From Axinella damicornis (Eukaryota > Porifera > Demospongiae > Axinellida > Axinellidae): DNA of 64,000 nt. The notes below the pieces were generated by a model. That model was not told the origin of the DNA and made no database searches. It saw only the letters and a program-made list of their open reading frames with translations. Below, piece by piece: positions 20,402 to 35,400 of the stretch; positions within the stretch are counted from its first letter, which is position 1, and the number at the start of each line of letters is the position of its first letter. The stretch covers positions 5,620,646 to 5,684,645 of the forward strand of contig OZ007514.1 of assembly GCA_963931865.1 (NCBI GenBank). Reading direction: 5' to 3'. The position numbers were made by a program, and so were the translations under genes.

Positions 20402-23400
20402 GTACTTCACCTTTTGTATCATCTTTGCGAAGGCCACGTGTGTAGCCATGTTTGATAGATACATGGTTAGAAATTGTTTTGGGGACGTGTTTATAAGTAG
20501 CTCCCCGGAACAGTGGGGACTACTGAACTCTTCCTGAAGCCTGAGACGTGGGGAGGGAACTCTTCAGCTAGTTTTATAAACAAAATGAAAAGCTTTTGAA
20601 TATCTGTATAGTTTCTAGCTATGTCTCGACTTGTGTTCTGTATCTGGCACAGGTGAACTAAAAAGGATTGATACACCAGAAGTTAAAAGCTATTTACAGG
20701 TATGTCAGAACCTAACTGTTGAGGGAGGCTAAATGTGCTTTTATATTGGGTATCAATGTCTCGTATGTGTATGACCAACGTTAGCACGGTGAATGGTCCT
20801 GTGACTCGCAAATTATTAGTGTTTGGCTGTATTGCTGCTGTTGCTATTTGCTGTGGAGCTTGTGAACAGTGTGAATGGCGGGTATATTATGTGAACTTGG
20901 TGTATAAGTAGCTTTGATACCAACTTCTGAACCTCATAGCCAACAGAGTCGCCCTGCCCTGTGTTTAGTTGCATGTTTCGTGATGTAGCAATGACGGACG
21001 GTGCTACTCTCATCCCAGACCCTCCCCCTGGTTGAGACCACAACAACTGGTGAACATTGTTTCACTTTTGAGTTGCTAATTAGCGATATCAATTTCGGTT
21101 AGGTGCAAACATTTTCAGCTATTCATCCTGCTTGGAATTCCACCTTCATTGGGGCCAGTTCCATTCCCGTCCTTCCATGCTGCACACTACGTTGCGGTGG
21201 GCCTAGATGCCCGGTTCATTCCCAGTCCTTCTCTTCTGTTCCTCATGCAGTATAGTGGGCGTTTCTTGCCTCAATTTGAATACCGGCAGCTGCTGCATTC
21301 CACACCCTAATTGCCCTGGCTGCTTAGGGTGTTATGTTGACACTGTCTGCATAGCTTGGAATTCCCATTGGTGTCATCTGGATATATATACTTAGTCAGT
21401 GCACTGGGTGATCGTTTGCGTCGTGAGGATGTAAGTGTAAGTGTGAGCACGAAAGAACACGCAACTGCCGTAAAACATGCCAGTGCCATCCAAGTGCTTA
21501 TGCATATGTAACGAAGTTCCGCATATGGAAGCCAACAGTTCAATCATGATAGCAAGCCAAGGTGATAACACTGTTTCAGTGTTTCATTTAGAAAATCACT
21601 CAAGGGGGAGGGGGGAATTGTAGCGTGGCGACGTAAGGGGGAGGCTTGCTTACATAATAGACGTTGGGTATCTTTCAAGGGGGGGGGGGTGCCCCCTACC
21701 CCCTACCCCCCTTTCACCATCAGATCCCCACTTCTACAAGGCTCATATGCATTTATATGGCTCCTTTAGATTAGGCGTTATACGCTTTACTCCATTTTCT
21801 GTGGCACCAAAGTGGCTGTGATGGTGAGAGGGTTAATGAAACCATGTGTTTTACCTAGCAGCTGTAATATGGCTGAATGAGTGATCGAGAACAGGAACGA
21901 ATTGGCACTGGGATCCCACTCTGTTCAGAAGAGCCTGATGATGATGACCACATGCCATACGAATACAGAACACTGGATTCAGCGACAGTAATACAGTCCT
22001 TCCCTCTTTGCACTCATAAGCTTCTGCTCCCATAACACTGTGTTTGAAGTGGGACCTTGGTAGGGCAAAATCACTTCAGAATGATCCCTGATGCGTACCA
22101 TTGCTCTCGTCTGGTGGATACTTCAGTGGGCTCCGATTGCATCTACCAGCTTTTACGGTTTGCCCCAATTAGCCTACATGGACATGGCATCACACACTGC
22201 TAATAACACAGTCAAAGTGAGCGATGGCAGTCAACGTGAACACAAACTCCACCGTCAAGCATACGAAAGGGTACACAATGACGATCATGATGGTGTGGTC
22301 TGAATCTATTTCTGTCTGAGTGCTCAAACGAACTATTCATGGCACTCTTTTCCCCTTACCAGTGCAGGAGGAGTATAATCTTGTATGCAAGTTCAGTGTA
22401 CTTAAGCATGCAGGTCACCAGAAGTATGTTAATAAGGGTTTCAATTTCCTCAAGGAAGCGGCTGAACTGGAGATAACAGTGTCAGCTCTGGAGCAATTCC
22501 AAATGGGGTTTCAACTTATCACAGAATGCTATCACAAATTATTGTTGGCACTTCCTTGTCAGTGTATAGTGGGGACAGTGTATCAGTAAAGTGAGATCAG
22601 TGATGTGCATGATAACAACATGTACATCTATATGCATACTGACAGGTTCAGGCAGTCTTCTTGTCTGTCACACAAACATCTTGTTCCACGACTACATAGA
22701 CGTCATTGAAAAACGGTAGATTTTTGAGGGGAAAGAAGAGATGATGTTTGCTTGTTGTTCAAGCCATTACCCATTGGTCGTACCCCTCTGGCGAGGTGTG
22801 TGAACTAATAGATCCCCATTCTGCCTTCTGCTGAGTTCCTAGGGAACCCATAGCCTCGTTCCTAGGGAAGCTAGGCTCACACAGGTACATCACTGCATCC
22901 TCACTTCTCAGTACTAGTAGAGATGATGGAGGCAGATATCGTTATCCTCCTGATGATGTCATTACACTACCTACTTTGTGGTTACTGTACATGTAGTCCT
23001 CTGTTTTTGACTTGCCCTTTTCCTGTCAACTTCCTGTGGGCGGAGCTTTGAAGTAACTAAACTGCATGATTGTGTGTGAGCCTTGATCTCTCGCTTACAC
23101 TGCTTCTGGTGAATTCTCAAATGCAGTATTTATTGACTTCTTTACACGTACATGACCCCTGGATCGTTTGTCGCATCTCCACCCCATAATGAACACATCC
23201 TACTTGCAGGTAAACAACAGTTGCCCACTGCTATAACTATAGTTACCAGAGGGGGTGAATACGTTTGCAGAAATTCATGGGATTATTGTTTTCTTTGTAT
23301 GTGGGTGGAGGCAGACTAGGTATATATAGAGCCATGTAAACAGGCTTGTCTGTTGATGAGTGAAGTTTGGAGTGACCCACTGTGTAGATATGGGGTCAGC

Positions 23401-26400
23401 GTACCAGTCCCAGGTTAACTGCAGTTACTGCACTGACTGAGTGAATGGGAAGCTCCTAGTGAGGCTCGGAGAGGAATGAGAGACTCACTTGTGACCACTG
23501 TCTCATGATCGTGATGTCGAAGTGTATACATGAATATATATACTTCATAAAGGTCATCTACATGAAAGAGAAGTGTGTTATTGTAGTCTTGTCGTGAACA
23601 ATGTTCACCCGTTTGTGGTCTCAACCTGGGGGAGGGTCTGGAATGAAAGTACCACTCTCACAGCTACATCACAACACCTAGCAACAAACTGTTTGCTGCT
23701 GGACGGAGTAGATCATATATTCTCTGTTGCATGAGAGTTACTCCTGTGTGATGTATGTCGTGATTGACATACATCAATTAAACGTAGTAATCAGTTGACA
23801 AGAATGCTAGTGGGTACAAATGAACTAAACGTTCTGTTTGAACGATGTGGTTTGAATTAAGATGTTTTCTGCTTTACCTTGTAGGTGGATGGCTTTGCCA
23901 CTGCTAACCCTGCAGACAATGGGTAAGTGATGATGCCCATCGTGTAGATATGGTCGGGGGGGGGGGGGAGGATGTCTTGGCATGGATGTGTGCATCTGTA
24001 TGTGTGTGTCTAGTGGGTGCATATATGCAGGTGTGTGTACAAGTGTGCATATCTTGCCCTCATACGGTCATGCATGCTTGTGAGCACATGTAGTGTGTGC
24101 TTGCATGTTCTATTGGAATGGATATATAAGTAATTATGAGCCTTTCTGTAGAACATTTACTGGTTTCTTTTAACATGAAGAGTGTATGGAAATCTATGTA
24201 TCTGCTGCTGTTTTGTACATAGTGCTGGTACCGAGGACAGCATTGCTTTTACTGAACGCTCAATGTACTCCTGTTATTATGTAATGTTCGACCAAGACTA
24301 CTGGTGGTATTGCATCACCTATTGTGCTCATTCTTCACGGACATGTATCGTCTCAACAGAATTGAGAGGCGGATTCTGTCACCCGTCTTGTCATCGTATC
24401 CCTTGACGTTTGAACCCCCTAGTCTGGACTTCCAAGCACAGTGAGTGTGTGTGTGTGTGTGTACGTGTGTGTGTGTGTGTGTGCGCATGTGTGTGTACAT
24501 GTAGCTGCTTAATGTATCAGTGTCAGCACATTTCTCCGTGTGAAGCTGTATGAGTCATAGACATATTTACGAAAACTGTTGTGCTCTAAAGAGCTCTAAA
24601 GACGGAGAGGTATATATCCTATGTATTTACCGAATGGGTCCCCAGGACAACTGTACAGATTAGTAGGCAGCAGTTGGATTGATAAATAATGTCTACCAGC
24701 CTCAACTGCTCAGATGTCATTAGTATGTGTGAATGTGCAACTTAGCAGAGAGCATATTCCTCAACCCCCTTTCCTGGACAATATGCTCGGATGTCTCTAA
24801 TCGCTGGACTGGAAAATGGGCTGGTACGGTGGAATGGAGTACGGCAAATATGTCCAGAAACATTTAGTCAGCTCTGCTTGGTGGCTATTTGGTTACCAAA
24901 CATTCATGCGACCTCCTCAAAATGTTAGGGGTCATAGGTCATGGGCATATATAATAACCTTCAATGGACACATTCCGTAATCCATATCACCGTTCCATCC
25001 AGTGATTATCGAGACACCCCAAAATGCTTCACTTTCTGGTACAAGGTGACTGGACGACCATTGGTTCTACCCACACTGGTCAGTGGTGGTTGGCCCCAAC
25101 CACTTCTCAGCTTTCTCAGTTTTGGACATCCTCTCATTCTATTTACAATCGAGGAGGCGGTGCATCAAAAGTCATATCCTTGCTCTGAGTCTCACAGTGC
25201 TTCCCCCAAAAACTGGCAGGAAAGGGGTGAAAATAGGACCAGATCAAAGAACTTAATGCATTCCAATGACCACATCAAAGGATAATAGGCCAGGAAAGGA
25301 GGAAGGAGCACCCCTCTACCTCCCTTTGCAGAAAACACTGGTCTCGGCTTTTATGGCTTTTACCCCCCTTTGCAGAAAACACTGGTCTCGGCTTTTATGG
25401 CTTTTATGTGCTGATGCAGAAAGCCTTTGTTGACAGGCATGCTCATAGCATGACGCAGCATGACTCATTATCTCTTGCCAGGAGCGCATGAGCCGCCGAA
25501 GGCGGCGAAGGAGCGTGTAACTCGCGAGTACCCGTGAGTGCCATGAAAATACAAATCTGTAGTAGTAATGACTTCCATATTTGGAAAGCGGAAGCTCATT
25601 TAGACGTTGCGTGACGCCATACAGTGCACGTGACTCGTACTTAGCTTAGTAGTACAGCATTGTTTTGACAGAGCCATCCGCAAATTATGGCGAAGCGTAG
25701 ACATCGAGAGTGAGCTACCTCAAGCGAAGCGAGTTCGGTTTGAAGAAGGAACTCCACGCCGATCCAAGGGTCGTGCTAGAAGGAATCTTCAGCTTGTAGC
25801 CTTCAGGAAGTATCTCCCCGCAAGTTTCTATGCGCCAGGTGAAGGATTCTCCCATGAGACGCGCTATCAAGCGGAGCATGACCGTGCTGAAGTTTGCAAG
25901 AGCGAGACAGGCAGGGAACCAGCGAGTGTCAGGACGCCCCTGAAGGCTTGCACGCCAATAAAACTGCCCCCAGAAAACTTATGACGTTCCCGATCTATTT
26001 TCAAACGCGGAAGTACGTAACTAATTTGTATTTACATGGCACTGAAGTTACACGCTCCTTCGCCGCCTTCGGCGGCTCATGCGCTCCTGCTCTTGCTGAC
26101 CACCAAGTATGTGTGGCATGGAGATAATTGGATTCATAACTGTGGAATTCATAGCCGGTTGTATGGTTACTGATGTCCGCCCACAACTAGCCCTGCCCTT
26201 TTGCCTACTCATTGGCTTCACCTCAACCTCAGGCAGCTGGTTGTGGGGAGAGTGATCTCATAGCGACTGAAGACCAAGGGATTTGTACCTCAGTGTTGAC
26301 TGACCACCAGCAGACCTTGTGTGTCTAAAATGAATTTTCGGGTTTTTTCGCTTCTACCCATTGGTTACCGTGTACAGTGTCTGCTACCTCTAGCCTCGTT

Positions 26401-29400
26401 CCCGGGCTGCGTGGGAACGAGGCTGCTACTACCTCATGCTTTACCAATTGTTCCCATACTACTGGAGGTAAAAAATGTCAGATTTGTACGGGAGGGAAAG
26501 ATTACACAGAGTTGTGGTACAACTCACTCACTTTGCATGGGGTACTGTAACAAGTTTGTTTGGGAATTTACAGTGTACCTTTGGGATGACCTTTGTACCC
26601 ACCTGTGTTGCATCGCTTGTTTACCACACTACAAGCTATAGTACGTCCTAAAAGTCCTTGAAGCGCGTTTGAGGTGCCTCGCAAAAATTGCCCACATATT
26701 ACCCTTACGCGCTTGCATATTAAGTGCTTGCGAGGGTGCGTTGTGTGTCGGGGTCGCAGGAGTGTGAGTGTGTGCAAGAGCATACGAGTGCATGTGAGTG
26801 GGGCCTCGAAGACAACAAGCGAATATCTGAAGCCTGATAAGTAGCTTGTACGCGGTGTTAACAAAACAAGGACTCACGATTGACACAACGAGGACTCGCG
26901 GGTTTCATTTAAGGACTTTCAGGGCACACTATATTGGGGTGTGCGTTACACGTGTCTGTGTGCATTACACGTGTCTATGTGTGTCTGGATTCTGTCATAG
27001 GAATGTTGGGATGCCCAGGCTCCAGAGAGTGCGGATCACGAACCCCAGCCAGACTCAGACGCTGCAGTTGACCTCCATCTCTGGTGACTCCCCAGATTTC
27101 CATCCCTCCTTCTTCAAATCAAAGGTGGGCTAACATAATGCCTGTATTAGGTGTGTGGGTGGCATTAGTGAGGACGGTGCAAATACTTATTGATCGTGCA
27201 GACACAATCGTTCTATGAAACGTTTGGTACTAGATAGTAGTGAACTGTCTGTGCACATGTGAGATCTGTGCTCTGAGTGTAGTAGTTAGACCACACCACT
27301 GAAGGGGTTTATTATTATTCAAATAGGCAGAGGGCAAAGGCCGAGGTCTTGAATATTACTGAGTGTATTTCCGGAACAGTCACGGGATGTGGCAAACACA
27401 CTGGTACTTAAACGTTTCTCGATCGCAAGGAGTCGTCATTTACAATAGTGACATCAGCGGTGAAAGTCGATACCTGTACTCTCACGAGGTTGGGACAGAC
27501 GTCTGACGTCTCTTGTGGTTGTAACAATCCCAAGAACTTGCAGTATGTACTTATGTGAAGTGTATGTTCTTGTTTTGTACTTTTAATAAAAAAGATATTT
27601 TTTTTTTTGTTTACTTGCAGTGCACTGTTTTTGTCTACGTTGGTCAGTGTGTGGATACCAGCAGTCCGGCACCACGCAGCTCCTTGTACAGAGGTGTTAC
27701 CAGGAGCGCATGAGCTGCCGAAGCAGCGTCAAACTGGTATAGACATGTTGTAATCCCTCACACCTTACGGTCATACCTTATATGGAAGGCTTTTGCGGCA
27801 CCGCACAAATGCCAATTTGTTCTTACATAACGGCCTCTTGCCGTATGTAAAATTTTGGGACGTCTGAAGGACTACTTCTTTGGCTAGGGCGCGCATGCTG
27901 AGTTTGACGCGCATTCGCTGCCTGACTCATGCGCTCCTGGTCTCACCTCTCTCTCACCTCCGTTTGCGTTAGCACAGCATGGCGATCGACAGCTAGCTGT
28001 ACCTAAGTTTACATAAAGGAGCTCATGTAGGAGTTCATAGGTAAGTGGGGCTAATTTACTAGCGATTGTTAGCAATCTTGTACACACATTAACCCAGGCA
28101 CTCCAAAAGAAACCTTGTAAGCAATCACCCTTGAGTGCATCTGTCCCTGATGCATATCATCCCTGGTGTACACACACCAGTCATCCCTGATGCACATACA
28201 CCACTGTCCAGGCATCCCTGATGCATCACGTTGATACACACACCAGGCATATCATCCCTGATACTTCACCTTGATACATATACATGTACCGGGCATGATA
28301 CATCACGTTGATGTTACACCAGGCATATTATCCCTGATACATACACTCCGGGCATGTCATCCCTGATACGTACATACACATCAGGCATGTCATCCCTGAC
28401 ATCACATAGATACTCTGGACTTCCATAACAATACTCAGCAATATTTTTAGAAACTAACACTACTTCCTGCCTGTGTGTCTGCTCAGGAGCGCATAATGAG
28501 GAAGGGAGGAGCGTGAAACGACCACGCAAAAGATTAAAAATTGAAAACTTTCCCACGGTAGTCCCGTTACTATCTTTAGCTCGCACGTGTATCGTTGTTT
28601 TTCTGTGATGCCATTGCATTGACTACAGCGACGGGCCAAATCTCAATGGGAGAGAGAGAAGATAGTGTCTGTAAGTGTCGCGGGATGTTTCCCAGCAGTC
28701 ATGAACTCCAGAAAAGCACGGTTCTTTCTACTAGTCATGACGCCCGCTTGACTGTGTGGAGCGGCTCGATCGACTGCATCGTCATACAGCACTTTAAATT
28801 GTCGAGGTCTGTCACTACCAGTATGTCATTCTCCTGCCTCGCTACCATTGGAGTCTTGATACTGGCCTTTTTCTCTGTCTTCTAGTAGTCATCATCCTTG
28901 AGTCTCCATACACGTGCGAGCTAAAAATAGTAACGGGACTACCGTGGGAAAGTTTTCAATTTTTAATCTTTTGCGTGGTCGTTTCACGCTCCTCCCTTTC
29001 TTCCGCTCGCTTCCTCATTATGCGCTCCTGGTCTGCTGTAGTAGGTTATGTGGAAACTGGATTGCCTTGAACTCAAAATATGCCCAATTGGCCAGGTGTT
29101 GTCATCTTAGGCAGATAGTATTACGAAGTTGGAACGTGATCAAGTGTCCTGATGAATCCGAGGTACATGCCTGTATCATTATTTCTTGATTGTCCTTTAA
29201 GCAAGCATCTCAAGCTCTTCTGCAAGCACCTCAAACAAACTCTTCTGCAAGCACCTCAAGCTCTTCTCGCAACAAAGAAGTAATGCTTCAGCATAAGTGG
29301 AACGAGAAAGGGCCCATTATGGTGCCGGAAGTGGCGAGAGAGGGTCAGAGCTAGACTCGCTGGTCAATGTGTCGAGGAGAGGGAGGCCAGACTGGAGAAA

Positions 29401-32400
29401 GCAACCCAGCTGGTGAGATTGACAGGAGAGATTGGCAGCCGAGACTGTATGAAGATGATATGGAAGAGAAATTTCCTTAGATTGGCAGCCGAGACTGTAT
29501 GAAGATGATATGGAAGAGAAATTTCCTTAGCACTGTAGTTGCACAATTAGTGTCCATGTTTGGTGTTTGATCTGCTTCGTCAATGTAGGTGACTATGTAC
29601 TCGGTGTACTCTTAATAATCATTTTTTGTTGATCACATTGATTGGATACAGGCATGTGTAGCTAGTGTATGTAATGGGTAAACAGGGTTGACAAGCTGCA
29701 GCGCTGATCCAATCGCAGAGTATTTGAGTGGACTCTGATTCACACTCTGATTCACGGTCTGCAAACATATTCATGAGGTGTGTGTTCGGAGTTTGTCCGG
29801 CCAGTTGCACAGCTGCAGTGGTGTGGTTGGCACTTGTATATACCGAAAGTAATTGAAATGCATTCAGATTGAGATCATGCATGGTTGAGGTTTTGTGGTG
29901 TGGGGCATTTTGATAAACAACATTAATGGTAAGGTCAAGAGTTCATCATAATGTAATGAACTCGGGTATTACCTCCCTTGTATGCAATTGTACTGTACAT
30001 TTGTTGGTGCTTGGGGGTATCTCGTTACTGAGGTGGTATATGACTCCTGCTTCCTTCCTCTGCGCAGGTGGTGAAGGGTGGGGACTGGACGACGTTTGAC
30101 GTGGTGTTCCTGGCCAGAGTAGTGGGAGCAGTGCAGAACACACTCTACATACACACCTCAATGGGGACATTTGACTACAAGGTATGTACATACACAGACA
30201 GTAGAAGTATAGGATGTACATACTACATCGACGCGGAGGTTATGCGATTTATCCTCCATGGGAAAGTTTGGCCGAGGCTAAACTTTCCCGCAGAGGATAA
30301 ATCGCATAACCTCCGAGTCGACGTACATGTATATAGTAGATCCGGCTTCTACCACAGACATAACCTCCAAGTCAAGTTAATAGCTGGATGGTTCGATTAC
30401 GTCATCATAGCGGAGGATAACCGATTTATCCTCCGCGGTACATCAAAGGATCGCCCATGCACTGTGGTAGAAAGGAAACATAAGGTCAAGGAGGAAAGAA
30501 ATCCTCGTACTGTCTGGCTTGTACTATATGGCTGTCTAAAGCTCATTTTTGTGCCGTAAACTTCCTTCTTCTTGTTGCATACAAGGGGCAACCGCACTGC
30601 TGGTACGTAGCAGCCATTGCAACCGGTTGCAACTCGCTGGCAGCGCAAGCCAAGTAGTGCAGCTCATTCCAATTAACGCACATGTCACATGATGACCATG
30701 CTCAGTCGACCAAGCCGGCAATGGCGGCCAAAGGGCTAGGAAAGGCAAAAATTGTTACAGCGCCCACAACTTCCCAGCACGGTGAGTTTCAGCATGTCAG
30801 CTTCAAAACCATGGCCTCGCATATGATGCTGGAGTCGTATAATATTTGTCCATGTTATTTCAGCTTACGTATATCGATGAATTATACGGAGAATGTAACG
30901 GAACTGGTTGCACATGCGTGAACAGTGGATACCAGCCACTCTTTTCCTCCCCAATTACCGAACGCCTGGGAATGAGGCTAATACATACTATGGGGAAGAA
31001 GTACTGGGATTCTTTGTGGTCCTGACACCTAGTAAATTAACAGAGCAGCTCCCTGGTATTGGTAATTGGCCTGGACAAACCATGAGGGGGGAGGTGGTTT
31101 TATCCTTGTGTGTACAGTGTGGATGGCTTCTGTTGTACTGGCTGTTGTATGGTCATGGCAACCCATAGTGCTGAGCAGATTACAGATATTAGAAGCAATT
31201 ACCGTACATACCAGACTTTACTGATCATTGCTTGCTTGCTACATGTACATTGTGTATATAGTTACCGTATTTCAGTGTTGATCAATGCGGCGTCATGTGG
31301 TTGTTGCCATCGAATAGATCCTCATTCCGCTATAATGAAATTCCAGGTTCTGTTGTTATGACAGCAACAACCCCTTGTAGCCTGTTGGTCACCATTCAGA
31401 TAGGCTGCATTCCAGATTTGAAGTGAATAGAATGTGGCCTCCCAAGATTGAGGATTTTCCCATTGAAGAATTTTTGCACTTGAGGTGCCTCCAGTAGAAA
31501 AACTACAGAGTTTGTATGGGTTTAAATAGGTTCTGCCTTCTCCAGGCCATTGTGGGTATCCCTCATGGGTAGCACAAATTATTTAAAATAAGCCGTCTTT
31601 GCCGTCCTGCTGCAGGTGCAAGGTATTGGTACTCCCAACCCGTTCCGTCTGAGGTCACTCCTGGGTGCCCGGATCCCCCTGAATGCCACCTACTCCCCTC
31701 TCATTACAATGTACAACCCATTCAGCTCTTCCCTGCAGGTGGGCATGCTGGCAACGGCAGCTATTGTTTGGTGTATTGTGCAATTACGCAGCCAGCTGAT
31801 GGCTTCCGTAAATACGCATTCTCAATTATTTGTCAACCAAAGTGGCTGTATGTTGTATCTTGAGGAATGTGAGGAACTATGTAATGTACATGTACCATAT
31901 ATGTAGGGGTGAGGTAGTGCATGTACGACTACCATGCAGAATATCATCTTGCAGTAGCTCCATCTTGACAGAAGAGACCACTGGTTCCCCTAGCCTTGTT
32001 CCCAGACTCCCTGGTTTTTTGGAGAGCGAATCTAGGTTTGGCCTGCCTCACAGTGGTAATGGGGTAGGTCATGTATGTACATGTATATGTGCTTGCAGTG
32101 GCTCCTCCATGTTGACAGAAGAGGCCACTGGTTCCCCTGGGATGAGGCTAAGTTCACCCTGCCTCACAGTGGTAATGGGGTAGGTCATGTGCTTGCAGTG
32201 GCTCCATCTTGACAGAAGAGACCACTGGTTCCCCAGCCTACTGGTTCCCCAGTGAAAGCTCATACAATTAGTTCGTTTGAGAACTGAACAGTCACTTCCT
32301 CCTAGCCTCTTACCCAGGCCCACATCACGTTCCACGTGTGGGCCTGGGTACAAGACTAACTTCCTCCCTGCAGCAGCTTGCAGAAATGGCAGAGGCTTCA

Positions 32401-35400
32401 ATATATAATGATCTCTAGATTTGCAGCCTGACGTAATTTTCCCCACGAAACTTCCCACAAAAACCAAATTGGCTAGCTCAGCATATCTTTGGTGGCAGAT
32501 TTACAGCACAGGTAAGGCATTTCAGCCAACAGTATCTTGCAATCAGTCAATTTTCAAGCTAGCATGCATACATTATGCTTTGCTCGCTTCACTCACTCAG
32601 CTACTTCCTAATTTGCCTATTAGCAGTCCATCGCCAGGTATATAGCTGCTCCCTGGCCCTGATTGCTCAACTGCTGCTCCCCGATTGTGTCCGCTTCAGC
32701 TGCTGCACCCCGATTGCGTCCGTTACAGCTACTGTGCTAGGCGTGTTCTTCAGGAAGGTTCCAGCCCCTGCCCTATAAGTTCTCGAGCAATCTTTGTGGA
32801 GTTCAAGGTTCAGAGGTCGCGTGCATCACTAGTGTACTAGTTGAGTCTAGCCCTGCCCCCCGAACATCCCCTTCTGTAACACACTCACATGTGCTTAAAC
32901 TCTTAATGTACTGATTGTGTGTGACCTTTCACCTCTCACTCGTCACCATGCTTTCCCCAGGAAATACGAGTCTGACTGCAAAATAATGATTGCCTCATAT
33001 ACTCCAGATACCTATGTGTATTCAGTATTCTGTGTAGCAACTGAGCACCTCAGTGGCGTGTCCATCACTTCATAATGATTTCAAAAGCACTGCTGATTGG
33101 AGACTTTTGTTGCCTACAGAATACAATTTGTAGTGTACCGCAGTAACCGTGATGTGCTCTCAGCATATTCTCAACTGTCATGCAAAATTCCACCAGCTGT
33201 GATGTGCTCTCAGCACATTCTCAACTGTCATGTAAAATTCCACCAGCTATTCGAGGGGCAACCGCACTCCTGGTAGCCGCGTTGCAACGGGTTGCAACTC
33301 GACGGTAGCGCAAGCTAGGTATTGCAATTCATTCCAATTAACACACATGCCACGTGAGGACCGTGCTAGCTCGGTCGACGTACGTCAACGTCGATCGATT
33401 GAGCTGAGTCAGCAATGGCGGCCCAAGGAGAAGACAAGAAACTGTTACAGCGCTCACAACATCGCCAGCACGGTGAGTTTTGGCATGTAAGCGTCAGTGA
33501 ACGACAGCGATCACGGCCATGTGGTCAGAATCTTCGTGTGCCTTTCCTAAGAACGCGGAAGTCGATGGAGCGCTCGAGCAATGGCGGCCAACGGCGAGAC
33601 AAAAGCGCTCATAGCTCCACCACCAAGGTGAGTTTCAGCACCAAAATTGTACGGTGAGGACAGTGCATGATAGCGATCACGACGGTGTAGTCAGAATCGT
33701 TGTAGGCCATTCCTAAGTAGTCAAACGTTAATTATTTAATTATTTATATACATTAGGTTACATTATGTACGCGGCACAATTTTTCCTATACCAGGAGTGT
33801 AATGAAGACCTTGTAGTGGTGAATGTTGTGTACATTAGTACTGTGGGCTTGTGAAGGAGCGTCCATGGACCAAAGGGGAGGGTGGGCACTCTTAACACTT
33901 TAACCGATGAAGCCGTCTACAGACGGCATGAGATTTCATCAGTGATGTCAGACTTCCGGCAATGTCCTTGGGAGATAGGCTCTGCGCCAGCAGAGAGGGC
34001 GGGGCAGGGGGAGGTGGGTGGGTGCACCCGAAGGGTGCAGACAGCATGGCGGTGTTTGGGCTTAGACTTGAAGAGCCCTTGGTTGGAGCCCAGCGGGCCA
34101 CTTCTGTCCTCCTTTGCACAAATGGGCTGAGAAAACAGTCCTCTCGCCTTGTAGGCCCTCCTTTTCTGGCAGTGAAGCATTTTTCTCAGTCTAGTCGAGC
34201 GATGGTCGGCCGAGAGCCGTGACTATTGGATGTCCTGAAGGCTGCACCCGAAGGGTGCAGACAGCATGGCGGTGTTTGGGCTTAGACTTGAAGAGCCCTT
34301 GGTTGGAGCCCAGCGGGCCACTTCTGTCCTCCTTTGCACAAATGGGCTGAGAAAACAGTCCTCTCGCCTTGTAGGCCCTCCTTTTCTGGCAGTGAAGCAT
34401 TTTTCTCAGTCTAGTCGAGCGATGGTCGGCCGAGAGCCGTGACTATTGGATGTCCCTTGATGGGTGGGTGTGGTTAAAGTCACGAAAGTGTAGAGGATTG
34501 CTGCAAGGTCAGGTGTGTGGAGTTTGGGGGCTGAAAAGCTGAGAGAATTGGAGATATGGTAGGTTTAATGCATCCATACGCTACTAGAGACCTCCGGAGA
34601 AAAATAATTTATCGGTTAATGGGTTAAACTTTTCTGCATTCATCTATGAAGGAGTGCCCATCAGTGTGTGTACACCAAACAGGAGGGTGGGCGCTCTTTT
34701 AAACGTTTCCGCATTCATCTGTGAAGGAGTGCCCATGTTCTTGGTTTGCACTTGTGTGTCGTCGGCTAGCAGCCATTCTCCACAACAGCTGTGGTTTGCT
34801 GCTAGCAGCCGCTCTCCACAACAGCTGTGGTTTAGCTGCTAGCAGCCACTCTCCACAACAGCTGTGGTTTGCTGCTACATATTTATTAAGTTGAAAGATG
34901 CCAGAGTAGTGATGAAAGTTCTAGTTTCTACTGCCCTCAGACTGACAATTTGGTCAATCGTTGGTGAAATGAGAAGCGAAACCACAACTACACTGCGTTA
35001 CCCACTGTTTCAGCGCACTCTATCCAGCACACTCTAACCAGAATCGATCACATGACGGAGCATTAAATCGCTTATTGCGCACTTTAGTGTGCATTATCTA
35101 GATAATGCTCACTTTTCAAAGATCAACGGCTGTTTCGGGTCAGTGAGTTGCACTAAGTAGTTTAGATACCGGTTTGCAGTGCATTACAGGCTTTAATTTA
35201 GTGCACTCGGGCAATCTAGTTAACAGTCTCAGGCGGATAATGCGCTCGCCTTTGGCTCGTGCATATCTCTCCATCGACCGTTAACTAGATTGCCCTCGTG
35301 CATTAAAACCCGTAATGCACTGCAAACTGGTACTCATATTACTGTTTCCTTTGGCTGCCAAGCCAACGGAGAGAAGTCCTCCTCCCTGACGCCTAGTGCA

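Noticed and set aside
24182..24359. Open frame upstream of TMEM131 exon 4 (MYGNLCICCCFVHSAG...)
   Set aside because: It is in a different frame from the conserved FEPPSLDF segment, and the phase from exon 3 requires the acceptor at 24359.
33415..33657. Plus-strand frame MAAQGEDKKLLQRSQH... as a gene
   Set aside because: It lies inside a repeat found again at 60.5 kb (inverted) and in part at 30.6 kb, with no conserved protein features.
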